Source: Planctomycetales bacterium 10988
GTDB lineage: Bacteria; Planctomycetota; Planctomycetia; Pirellulales; Pb10988
Reading direction: 5' to 3'
NCBI GenBank assembly: GCA_009664345.1
Contig: CP043547.1
Coordinates: 1,116,001-1,180,000 of the forward strand
DNA length: 64,000 nt
Part shown: positions 36,272 to 44,289 of the stretch, piece by piece
How the letters are laid out: each line of letters begins with the position of its first letter
How positions within the stretch are numbered: position 1 is the stretch's first letter
The notes under the pieces: generated by a model
Told to the model about the DNA's origin: nothing
The model's database searches: none
Seen by the model: only the letters and a program-made list of their open reading frames with translations
Made by a program: the position numbers and the translations under genes

Positions 36272-36289
36272 TACTTTTGACCACAATCT
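36272..36289. repeat. Short core of the 86-bp cassette-border repeat
   Basis: TACTTTTGACCACAATCT matches the right end of both border repeats (3056-3073 and 8721-8738) at 17 of 18 bases. The rest of the element is not recognisable here. It sits in the gap between pseudopilins 3 and 4. Confidence 0.6.
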
Positions 36290-36290
36290 A

Positions 36291-36302
36291 AAAAGTACTT
36301 TT
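36291..36302. repeat. AAAAGTACTTTT palindrome, copy 3
   Basis: Perfect, extended to 14 bases (AAAAAGTACTTTTT, 36290-36303). It lies intergenic, 4 bases before the pseudopilin 4 start codon. The only one of the five outside a gene. Confidence 0.7.
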
Positions 36303-36306
36303 TATA

Positions 36307-37299
36307 ATGATGCAGATCCAATCTATCCATCGAAGAAAAGGACTTACCCTCCTCGAGCTGGTCATCGTTCTGGCGATCCTGGCTTCCGTGACAACGGTTG
36401 CTTCGCTGGCAACCGATCGTTATCTCTCTAAGCGTCGAGTAGAAGTCACTCAACAAACCCTCTCGGCATTCCGCGATGCGGTGTCCGGGCATTATGGCAG
36501 CGTTGCCTCAACAGGCGACCTCAATTCGATCAAGGTTGCCAATGATCTAGAGGGGTTTGTTGCGGATGTCGGCCGATTACCCATCGCGGTAGGGACTGAC
36601 TCGACGCAGCAACTGGCGGAACTTTGGAGCAATCCCAATAATCTTCAGCCCTATGGTCGGAAGGTTGCACCGGGCGATTCAGAGGTTTTTTTAAGTTGTG
36701 GTTGGCGAGGGCCTTACCTAGATTTGCCGGTGGGTTCCAATGTATTACAAGACGGCTGGGGGCGGCCGTTGATTATCCTTTCCGCCGCAGGTGATGGTTC
36801 TGCTCAGGTAGCCTCCGCTGGAGAAATGATTTTTGGAATGACGAGCCTCGGAAGTGATGGAGAATTAGGAGTGAGCACCCCGGACCTTCCTATGGCGGAA
36901 GATACCACGGTGTGGCTTGGCAACGGGGAAGATAGCCCTTTACTCTCGGAGATCACGGCTTCGGTTTATCAAGAAGATGAGACCGGGATGCTGGGTCCAC
37001 CCCTTGGAAATGGTACTTTTATCGTTCGGCTTTACCGCCCTGACCCAGCGACCGGCGGCGTAACCTATAGTCAAAGTAGTCTCTACACCGGCCCCTTTGG
37101 CACTCCCCCGGTCGTGACCTTTAGTGATGTTGCCATCGGTACCAAAGTGCTTCGTGTCTATTGGCAAGACGAAGAAGGAAATTCTCTGTTGAGCCAACCC
37201 ACAGAAATCAAAGTCAAACGCGGGGGGGAATCCCATTGGGAGTTAGTCCTACCCTTCAACCCGTTGGCAAGCGGGTCCAGTCCGGAGGAGGGTGAATAA
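36307..37299 (+). CDS. Pseudopilin 4 (long, with extra C-terminal region)
   Basis: A 330-residue pseudopilin. Basic leader and cleavage site G|LTLLE, then the helix LVIVLAILASVTTVASLA. The pseudopilin core contains the same landmarks as pseudopilins 2 and 3 (WRGPYLDLPVGSNVLQDGWGRPLIIL). About 110 further residues (from ~225) look like an all-beta domain (MLGPPLGNGTFIVRLYRPDP...KVLRVYWQDEEGNSLL), which suggests a tip or minor pseudopilin. The stop codon touches the ATG of the next gene. Confidence 0.86.
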   Translation: MMQIQSIHRRKGLTLLELVIVLAILASVTTVASLATDRYLSKRRVEVTQQTLSAFRDAVSGHYGSVASTGDLNSIKVANDLEGFVADVGRLPIAVGTDSTQQLAELWSNPNNLQPYGRKVAPGDSEVFLSCGWRGPYLDLPVGSNVLQDGWGRPLIILSAAGDGSAQVASAGEMIFGMTSLGSDGELGVSTPDLPMAEDTTVWLGNGEDSPLLSEITASVYQEDETGMLGPPLGNGTFIVRLYRPDPATGGVTYSQSSLYTGPFGTPPVVTFSDVAIGTKVLRVYWQDEEGNSLLSQPTEIKVKRGGESHWELVLPFNPLASGSSPEEGE

Positions 37300-38688
37300 A
37301 TGGCGAATCCTACGATTGTTTTTCTCAGTGATTCGATGAACGCGGTCTATAGTCCTGTGGGCAAAGAGGGCTTTTTCCTCTCGCAACCTCCGCAAGCTAC
37401 TGGCGACATCGGCCTAAACGTCGAGACACTGCTGGCAGCTTTGCCACGAAAGCCACAAACTGTATACGTGGTTTCCACCGAGGTTTGGAGTCAGGCGATT
37501 ACGGTCGAATCAAGGGCGGTCCGAAGAATCGATAAAGATCAAGTCCCTCAAATTCTGGCCTTTGAAGCACAATCGCTTTCCGGCTTAGCTCCGCAACAAG
37601 CACTGACGGCCAGTCTTCCGCTCACTTCCGATCTTATGGAAAGTACTTTTTGGGTCTCCCAGATCGATCTTGCAAAATTTGAACAAACCGCGGAAGCCGT
37701 TCAATTTAGCGGAGGGAAGTTCCAAGGGATGCTCCATCCGGCAGGGCTGGGAGTCTCATTGACTGCCCTTGCCGCAAAATCCGGTTGGTCTCGTTTGGAG
37801 CTTTGGGAAGACTTGAGCCTGGTCGTGACAGGTAATGGTAAAAAAGCACCACGTTACCAGGTGTTGACGGAAAGACCCATTGAGCCGATCAATCCTGAGG
37901 AGCTTGTTCAATTTCTACAACGGTCCTCTCCCTCAGCCGCTTTATCCTTAGCTGAAATTTTATGGGAATCCCCTTTCGGTTCTCCTGTGGCGGATGAAAA
38001 CGAGGATGGCTCGGTCGTTCATCAGCTTCGACTGTTTAACTTACAAACCGAGGAAGCCCTTAAATTTTTATTGGCAGGATGGTCCTCCGCTCTAAGCAGT
38101 AAAAAAAATGTCGTTCCAACGCTACGACCATTACGCCGGGGCGCGTCGAAGGAATCGCGAAGGACACTGGCACTCGGGGCAGTCGCCCTGGCTATTCTGT
38201 TCGTGGCGGGATATGGCAGGATTTCCGGCGCATTGAATGAAGCTTATCTTGAAGAACTTAAACAAGAAGCAACGCGTCTACAGCAACCGATTAAACAATT
38301 TGAAACAAGTCAAAAAAATCTGACAGAAGTTAAAACAGAGCTGGCGAACCTTCAAATTGATAAGGGAAAACTAGAACAACAAATCGAACGCTATAAATCG
38401 AGCGTTGATGTTCATCAGGATAGAATGGTGACACTCCTTCAATTTTTGGCGGATCAATGTCCTTATGATGTTGTGATTCGTCAAGTTGAATGTGATGGTG
38501 ATCATATTCGGATTCAAGGTCGAAGTGTTAGTGTGGAAAGTATTACTACACTCGGTATGGATTTAGAAAAGAAGCTCGCTGAATACAATCTATCCCTTTC
38601 GATTCCTCGTAAAGCAGCCCTTTCCTTTACTTCGGGGGGAAGTCCTTACGCCTTTGAGTATGTTATTCGAGATCGATCCCAACCTTAA
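37300..38688 (+). CDS. GspL-like / PilM-PilN fusion assembly protein
   Basis: A 462-residue protein that combines two assembly parts. Residues 1-255 resemble the actin-like cytoplasmic domain of PilM/GspL (EVWSQAITVESRAVRRIDKDQVPQILAFEAQSLSG). A single transmembrane helix follows (~289-307, LGAVALAILFVAGYGRI), then a coiled coil (~310-370) and a small PilN-like periplasmic domain (VVIRQVECDGDHIRIQGRSVSVESI). This is the GspL layout, which binds the extension ATPase on the inside. The gene begins at the base after the preceding stop codon. Overall sequence identity to known GspL is low, so the call is from architecture and position. Confidence 0.78.
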   Translation: MANPTIVFLSDSMNAVYSPVGKEGFFLSQPPQATGDIGLNVETLLAALPRKPQTVYVVSTEVWSQAITVESRAVRRIDKDQVPQILAFEAQSLSGLAPQQALTASLPLTSDLMESTFWVSQIDLAKFEQTAEAVQFSGGKFQGMLHPAGLGVSLTALAAKSGWSRLELWEDLSLVVTGNGKKAPRYQVLTERPIEPINPEELVQFLQRSSPSAALSLAEILWESPFGSPVADENEDGSVVHQLRLFNLQTEEALKFLLAGWSSALSSKKNVVPTLRPLRRGASKESRRTLALGAVALAILFVAGYGRISGALNEAYLEELKQEATRLQQPIKQFETSQKNLTEVKTELANLQIDKGKLEQQIERYKSSVDVHQDRMVTLLQFLADQCPYDVVIRQVECDGDHIRIQGRSVSVESITTLGMDLEKKLAEYNLSLSIPRKAALSFTSGGSPYAFEYVIRDRSQP

Positions 38689-38774
38689 TTATATTTATTG
38701 GTTAATGCAATAAATATAATTCTGTTTCTTTCCTGCCAAACAAAGTTAAAAAACATTCTAAACATACAACCATC

Positions 38775-39575
38775 ATGAATTCCAAAAAAGCACCATCGAT
38801 TTTGATTTGTTTAATTCCAGCCGCAATGATTCTTGCCGCCTATGCGACGTATCTGTTTATGTCGCCCTCAAAAACGATCAGTGATATTGAAAGGCTTGAA
38901 CGGGAGGTCACTCAGCTACAATCTAGGCAAATTCCGCGTGAAAATATTCTTGAAATGTCAGGTCAATTGACGGATGCCAAAGAACAGCTTTCAGAGGTAA
39001 AAGAAGAAATAAAATTGCTTCAAAGCGAAGCATCGAATCTCCTTCGTGGAAGAATCGCACGATCCGAAGGGATTCAGGCCAGCCGTCATTTTTCACAATT
39101 GATGCAGGTTTGTGGAGTCAAGATTGTTTCAGAGTCAACTGAAATGACAACACGGAATTTACTTGATTCTTTAGATCGTGCCGCGAAAGATTTGTCGAAT
39201 CTCGTTGTCGAGACGGAAGACGATGACGAGAATTCTGTCGGAAACTTACCAGCGGACCTTCCTTCAGATGTCAATCCCTTGGAATTTTTAGAAGAGCAAC
39301 GTCTTAGCCGTCGTGCTCAATCAGAATTGGCCCGGCGAGGTGGCTTTGAATTAATTCTTGTTGGGGATTATTCTTCAATGTTAAAAGGGCTTACTTCGGT
39401 GAATACTTGTTGCCCGGAGATTTTAGTCACCGGGGTCTCTTTTGCTCAGCCCCCTGCTGGAAGTTCCAACAATTTAAGACTTTGGAAAGTTCAAATCTTG
39501 CTACATCCTGCCTTTGAAAGAATCGATCAACCTACCATTCCGAAAAAACCTCAACAATTGGTTAAAAATCTTTAG
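38775..39575 (+). CDS. PilO/GspM-like inner-membrane protein
   Basis: A 266-residue protein with an N-terminal membrane helix (ILICLIPAAMILAAYATYLF, ~9-28), a long coiled coil (ERLEREVTQLQ...QLTDAKEQLSEVKEEIKLLQSEA, ~36-85) and a small alpha/beta periplasmic domain (FELILVGDYSSMLKGLTSVNTC...LWKVQILLHP). That is the PilO/GspM plan. Position between the PilM/N-like and GspF genes matches the usual platform gene order. An 86-bp AT-rich gap precedes it. It probably pairs with the PilN-like part of the upstream protein. Confidence 0.75.
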   Translation: MNSKKAPSILICLIPAAMILAAYATYLFMSPSKTISDIERLEREVTQLQSRQIPRENILEMSGQLTDAKEQLSEVKEEIKLLQSEASNLLRGRIARSEGIQASRHFSQLMQVCGVKIVSESTEMTTRNLLDSLDRAAKDLSNLVVETEDDDENSVGNLPADLPSDVNPLEFLEEQRLSRRAQSELARRGGFELILVGDYSSMLKGLTSVNTCCPEILVTGVSFAQPPAGSSNNLRLWKVQILLHPAFERIDQPTIPKKPQQLVKNL

Positions 39576-39639
39576 ACAGTAGCAAAAAATAAACAAAGTT
39601 TTCTGACACTTCAGTACAAGCGATCTGACAGATAAATTT

Positions 39640-40845
39640 ATGGCCCACTTTCAATTTCAAGCTCGTGATCGCAATGGATCCTTGCAACAAGGAACGATTA
39701 TCCAACCTTCGCTTCAAGCGGCGATCGGTACGCTTCGAGCGAGAAACTGGCTTGTTCTTGAAATTCAAGCGTTGGACGAAACGCGAGAGCTGAGTAAAGG
39801 ACATGGTCTGGGATGGTGGATCCCAGCTCGGGCGATTGATGTCGAAATTACTTTGCGACAAATGTCTGTCATGTTGAAAAGTGGAATGCCACTCCTCGAT
39901 GCCACACGCACCCTCTACGAACAAGCTGAGCGTCGTCAGCTATCGATGATTTGGAGAGACATATCTGAAGAAATTCTCGGGGGAGATTCACTCGCCGATG
40001 CGATGGAGGAACATCCGATCTTTCCACCCGTGGTAATCTATTTAACACGTGTTGGAGAGCAGACCGGGGAACTTGATTCAACACTGCGGCGGGCGTCTGA
40101 CATCGTGCGACAAAGCCGATTGCTTCGTTCAAAGATTCTTTCCGCGATGGCCTATCCTTTCGTGGTGTTTCTGGCCGCGGTGGGTATTTCACTCTTTATG
40201 GTGTTCAATGTCATTCCCAAAATTCAAAACTTCCTCCAGGCATTAGGGCGTGATCTACCTCCGATGACGCAAACCCTGGTTGATGTCACGACCTTTTTAA
40301 ATACGAATGTCTATGCCCTAGGCGGTGGCACGGCACTCTTCCTTGTGCTTGCCATTGCACTCTGGTATTGGGAACCTAGCCGGTACTGGATCGATCGGAT
40401 TTTCTTGAAAGTCCCTGTCTTGGGGAAAGTGTTTCGGGTTGCAGCCGCCGCTTCTTTTTCCAGAAACTTAGAGACGCTCCTGCAAAGTGGTGTCTCGTTG
40501 TTAGATGGCCTGCATTCGATTGAAAAGCTTGTTTCGAACCGACGACTGAGTGAACAGCTAACGAACAGCCGAGAGCTTGTCGTCGAAGGAAGTAGTCTGG
40601 CCGATGCCATTCGGCAACATGCTGACTTCACCGCGATGCTTCCTCGTATTATCGCGATCGGTGAATCTTCTGGGCGATTGGATGAAGTCATGGGCGAAGC
40701 GGCGGACTATTACGAAGAGTTATTGCAAGTCTCGATCAACCGCTTAGCTGCACTTGTCGAACCACTTATGCTTCTCATAGTAGGAGGCATCGTGGGATAT
40801 GTTTATATTTCTTTCTTTATGGCTCTTTTTGCTGCCGCAGGATAA
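39640..40845 (+). CDS. gspF: GspF/PilC inner-membrane platform protein
   Basis: A 401-residue protein with the duplicated GspF domain. Domain 1 (~70-190): ITLRQMSVMLKSGMPLLDATRTL, SLADAMEEHPIFPPVVIYLTRVGEQTGELD. Domain 2 (~270-390): SFSRNLETLLQSGVSLLDGLHSI, SLADAIRQHADFTAMLPRIIAIGESSGRLDEVM. Three hydrophobic segments are near residues 170-195, 222-247 and 368-395. It is the polytopic platform on which the pseudopilus is built. Last gene of the rightward operon, 64 bp after the PilO-like gene. No prepilin peptidase is in the window and it must be encoded elsewhere. Confidence 0.94.
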   Translation: MAHFQFQARDRNGSLQQGTIIQPSLQAAIGTLRARNWLVLEIQALDETRELSKGHGLGWWIPARAIDVEITLRQMSVMLKSGMPLLDATRTLYEQAERRQLSMIWRDISEEILGGDSLADAMEEHPIFPPVVIYLTRVGEQTGELDSTLRRASDIVRQSRLLRSKILSAMAYPFVVFLAAVGISLFMVFNVIPKIQNFLQALGRDLPPMTQTLVDVTTFLNTNVYALGGGTALFLVLAIALWYWEPSRYWIDRIFLKVPVLGKVFRVAAAASFSRNLETLLQSGVSLLDGLHSIEKLVSNRRLSEQLTNSRELVVEGSSLADAIRQHADFTAMLPRIIAIGESSGRLDEVMGEAADYYEELLQVSINRLAALVEPLMLLIVGGIVGYVYISFFMALFAAAG

Positions 40846-40992
40846 GTTAGAATCACAAATATAGTAGGCAGCTCTGTTCGAACTTGTGCCAAAGAGGTCC
40901 GAGGAGCGTCAGGGCCACCCGAGGTAAATCTATTGACAGGCATTCGCCTGTTTGCTCTTCGCTCAATTTAAATTAGATAAGGACCAAGTTCT

Positions 40993-42624
40993 ATGCATTT
41001 GAAACCTCGTTGGATCTGTTTACTACTCTTTGGCGTGCTGGGGCTTTTGCCGGCAGTGGCACAAGCTCACTTTATTTGGTTAGTTCAAGACACCGACGAC
41101 AGCGGCCAAATTCTTCATCTCTATTTTGAAGAAGCAGCCGAACCGAGTGAAGCTTATATCTTGGAACGAGTCGCCGATGCGGAAGTTCAACAAGTAACCG
41201 CCAAGGGAGACACGAAGACTTATACCTTCAGCAAAGGGGAAGATTCTCTGATTGCGAAGATTCCACAAGCACCGAAGCAGTCGATGTTCTTCTTGCAACG
41301 TGATTTGGGTGTGATGACGCGAGGTGAAGATTCTTTCCTCTTGAAATATTATGCAAAGACGGGCCCAGGCGTAGGTTCGAAGGCTTGGGAAAAGAATGAT
41401 TGCAGCGAACACCTTGCCTTTAATCTTGTTCCCAAAGCGAAGGGAAAACAGATTCAAATCACGGCTCTCTATCAAGGGAAGCCGGTCGAGGACGCTCAAG
41501 TGGTTGTCATTGGTCCTGGCATGAATGACTTCGAAGCTCAAACCGACAAGAACGGTCAGGTGACTTTTCCGCGTGCCGGCAATGGTGTCTATTCAATCCG
41601 AGCCCGAATGATTGAAGAAAAAAGTGGGAAAAGTGGGGACGATGAATATAAAACCACCCGCCATTACTCGACCTTGGCCTTGAAGGTTGGGGGAGCAAAA
41701 TCCATGGTGACCCAAGTCAGCTATCCGAAGTTACCGGAAAATGTGACCAGCTTCGGAGCAGCCATTTCCGGGGATGCCCTCTATCTATATGGGGGACATA
41801 CCGGACGGGCGCATCATTATTACAAAGAAGCCCAAGCCCATACCCTGCGACGCTTGAATCTGAAGAAACCTGCCGGCTGGGAATCTCTTGGCCATGGCCC
41901 TGGCTTGCAAGGCTTGGCGATGGTTGCTCACAATGGCAAGCTTTATCGCATTGGGGGTTTTACCGCTAACAATACTGAAGAAGAAGATCGCGACCTTCAT
42001 TCGCAAGCGACCGTTGCCTGCTTCGATCCGCAAACGAAGACTTGGACCGAAATGACCCCGCTTCCGGAACCACGTTCCTCGTTCGATGCCGCAGTGCTAG
42101 GGGATAAAATTTACGTTGTCGGAGGTTGGTCGATGCAAGGGGATGAAGAAGCTCAATGGCACACCACGGCCTATTCTCTCGATCTTTCGCAACCTGATCC
42201 GCAATGGACCGAGTTGGCAACACCTCCTTTTCAGCGTCGTGCCCTTTCGGTCGCTGCCTATCAAGGCAAAATCTACGCGATCGGCGGAATGCAATCCGAA
42301 GGCGGCCCGACCACCCGCGTTGATGTCTATGATCCGAAATCCGATAGCTGGAGTGAAGGACCGAGTTTGCAAGGCGAAGGAATGGAAGGATTTGGAAGTT
42401 CCGCCTTTGCCGTTGGGGACAAACTCTATGTCAGTACTTATGAAGGAAACTTGCAACGTCTGTCCAAAGATGGAAAGTCTTGGGAGATCGCGAAAGAACT
42501 GGAAAACGCCCGGTTCTTCCACCGCATGCTTCCTTTCTCAGACAGTCAATTGCTCACTGTAGGCGGTGCCAATATGAGCATTGGTAAGTTCGAAGAGATC
42601 GAAATTATCGACGTCAAAAAATAG
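40993..42624 (+). CDS. Exported DUF4198-like / Kelch-repeat protein
   Basis: A 543-residue secreted protein. Signal peptide 1-25 (ending AVAQA|HFIW). Residues ~26-230 resemble DUF4198-type periplasmic proteins: HFIWL at the mature N-terminus and a carboxypeptidase-regulatory-like fold (ITALYQGKPVEDAQVVVIGPG...TDKNGQVTFPRAGNGVYSIRA). Residues ~235-540 form a Kelch beta-propeller (LYLYGGHTG, LYRIGGF, IYVVGGWSM, IYAIGGMQS, LLTVGGAN). Proteins with DUF4198 have been linked to metal uptake, but no metal transport gene is nearby. It lies 147 bp after gspF and ends in a strong terminator, so it is probably transcribed separately. Confidence 0.85.
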   Translation: MHLKPRWICLLLFGVLGLLPAVAQAHFIWLVQDTDDSGQILHLYFEEAAEPSEAYILERVADAEVQQVTAKGDTKTYTFSKGEDSLIAKIPQAPKQSMFFLQRDLGVMTRGEDSFLLKYYAKTGPGVGSKAWEKNDCSEHLAFNLVPKAKGKQIQITALYQGKPVEDAQVVVIGPGMNDFEAQTDKNGQVTFPRAGNGVYSIRARMIEEKSGKSGDDEYKTTRHYSTLALKVGGAKSMVTQVSYPKLPENVTSFGAAISGDALYLYGGHTGRAHHYYKEAQAHTLRRLNLKKPAGWESLGHGPGLQGLAMVAHNGKLYRIGGFTANNTEEEDRDLHSQATVACFDPQTKTWTEMTPLPEPRSSFDAAVLGDKIYVVGGWSMQGDEEAQWHTTAYSLDLSQPDPQWTELATPPFQRRALSVAAYQGKIYAIGGMQSEGGPTTRVDVYDPKSDSWSEGPSLQGEGMEGFGSSAFAVGDKLYVSTYEGNLQRLSKDGKSWEIAKELENARFFHRMLPFSDSQLLTVGGANMSIGKFEEIEIIDVKK

Positions 42625-42645
42625 TCATACATTTAATCGCACGCT

Positions 42646-42697
42646 AAAAGCTCTCCCTTCTGTCAAAGAAATTTGAACAGGTGGGAGAGCTTTTTTG
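42646..42697 (+). terminator. Rho-independent terminator after the Kelch gene
   Basis: AAAAGCTCTCCC (42646-42657) pairs with GGGAGAGCTTTT (42683-42694), and the run of T continues to 42696. Confidence 0.9.
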
Positions 42698-42906
42698 GTT
42701 TTGAGAGAAACTTCTGATTTTTAGGATTTTTCGCTGGACGGTAAGTGTAAATATGTATACTATATCAATAGTAAGTCACATGGAAATCAATCTGCTTCAA
42801 AACACCCTCTGAACCCTACAAGCAACCAAAACGCTTTCCTTCGGTGAAGAGAAAACAAGAGAGCGATTTCCTTTCCCCTCGTTTCGTTTTTTTGGGAGTT
42901 TGAACC

Positions 42907-43500
42907 ATGCAAGAATTGCAATTGGCAGAATTAGGAAAACCCTTCGCTCCTCGTAAAGTCCATTGGCGGGTTGGCTCGGTCACGCGAGATCGCAAACGCG
43001 GGATGGCCCTTTGCTACCTTGATGCAAGAGATGTCATGCAACGTTTCGACGATGTGTGTGGTCCGGAGAATTGGCAATGTATCTATTCTCACGCTGGCGA
43101 CAAAACCTGTTGTCAAATCGGAGTTCGTGTGAATGATGTTTGGATTTGGAAGTCGGATGGGGCCGGAGATACGGATTTTGAAGGGAATAAAGGAGCGTTT
43201 TCTACGGCCTTCAAGCGAGCTGCTGTCCGATGGGGTGTCGGTCGATACTTGTACGACCTGGGGAATTGTTGGGTCGAATTACAACAAGATGGTCGTTCCA
43301 TCGCCGATTTCGAATTGGAGAAATTGGAACGAATTCTCTCCTGCCATTTGGCGATTCTCGAAGCTGCCGAGCATGAAGATAAAGAGACGTTGGAAAGCTA
43401 TCGAGAAGTGATTCCCGCCCGAAAGTTCGGTCGAGAGGTCACGCAAAATTTTGTCCAACTCGTCGAAGAACGACTGACCGGCCTTCAGACGGCTGCATAA
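42907..43500 (+). CDS. Rad52/Rad22-family single-strand annealing protein
   Basis: A 197-residue protein with the Rad52/22 core: YLDARDVMQRFDDVCGPENWQCIY, then CCQIGVRVNDVWIWKSDGAGDTDFEGNKGAFSTAF and KRAAVRWGVGRYLYDL. These motifs match bacterial and phage Rad52-like annealing proteins, which coat and anneal complementary single strands. GGGAG lies 9 bases before ATG. It stands alone between the Kelch gene's terminator and a gene-poor stretch, without phage structural, exonuclease or SSB genes nearby. It may be a chromosomal repair gene in this lineage or a relic of phage recombination functions. Confidence 0.88.
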   Translation: MQELQLAELGKPFAPRKVHWRVGSVTRDRKRGMALCYLDARDVMQRFDDVCGPENWQCIYSHAGDKTCCQIGVRVNDVWIWKSDGAGDTDFEGNKGAFSTAFKRAAVRWGVGRYLYDLGNCWVELQQDGRSIADFELEKLERILSCHLAILEAAEHEDKETLESYREVIPARKFGREVTQNFVQLVEERLTGLQTAA

Positions 43501-44289
43501 TTCTTCCTAAAGGCCCTATATCCACTATTTTGAATTGCTAACCTTTTCTCCAGCGAATGAGTCGCTGGAATTCTTTTCCTTCATTTCTCACTTGGTTGGC
43601 TCTCTTTTCTCCCGCTTTTTCTTGCCTTGGCGGTCTTTTTCCACATACTCTACAAAATCCGCAGTAAATCTCTAACGAATTTAGAAACTTTCCAGAGAAA
43701 AAGGGTTTTGCATCTTCCCAGAGCAAACTATTATAAATTTAATTCGTATTTGCTGATGACTCTCCAACTGTGCTTTGAGTTGTGGACGGATCACGAAGGA
43801 CTCGGGAACGAGGATGGTTCTTGTTGTCCATAAGTCGATTTCCAGTTATCTCTTAGCTCTCGCCGAATTTGGAAAAGAATGCTCGCGACTACCAACAGGT
43901 TGCAAAGGGCTGCATTGCAACTCCGTAGCTCGTGTCTCACAAAATTCTTCTCTAATTCATGATCCTTCTGCATCTTTCCTACGTTTGATGTAAGTAGTCC
44001 AACAATCATCGCTTATCCATTGGACGATCTTCAACAGCAAATCTAGCAAAGAGTCATAAGGTCTGCGGGGAGACCTTGAGAACGTTTTGCCAATGCTTGG
44101 CCCGCTCTGTGTCGTAACGCTCTTGGGCGTAGCGATCACTGATTAAAGTGCTTCAAGTTGCGGTAAAAGGTTTGTACTCGAGGCGAACTGACCCAGTCGA
44201 ATTCGACGAGGTGGGTTGGTCTTTGCCTTTCAATTTATCGTTCTCGGCGATGGATGATTTTTATCATTTCATGCTGCATAGGATGCTAT
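43501..44289. other. 790-bp gene-poor region before the giant beta-helix gene
   Basis: No intact gene. On the minus strand, 44170 to about 43800 reads like degraded coding sequence (fragments such as ISDRYAQERYDTERAKHWQN and, in another frame, LEKNFVRHELRSCNAAL) with stops between pieces. I could not assign a family. The region must also contain the promoter for the large downstream gene. Confidence 0.4.

Noticed and set aside
42907-43500. Prophage suggested by the Rad52-like gene
   Set aside because: No integrase, terminase, capsid, tail or lysis genes in the window.
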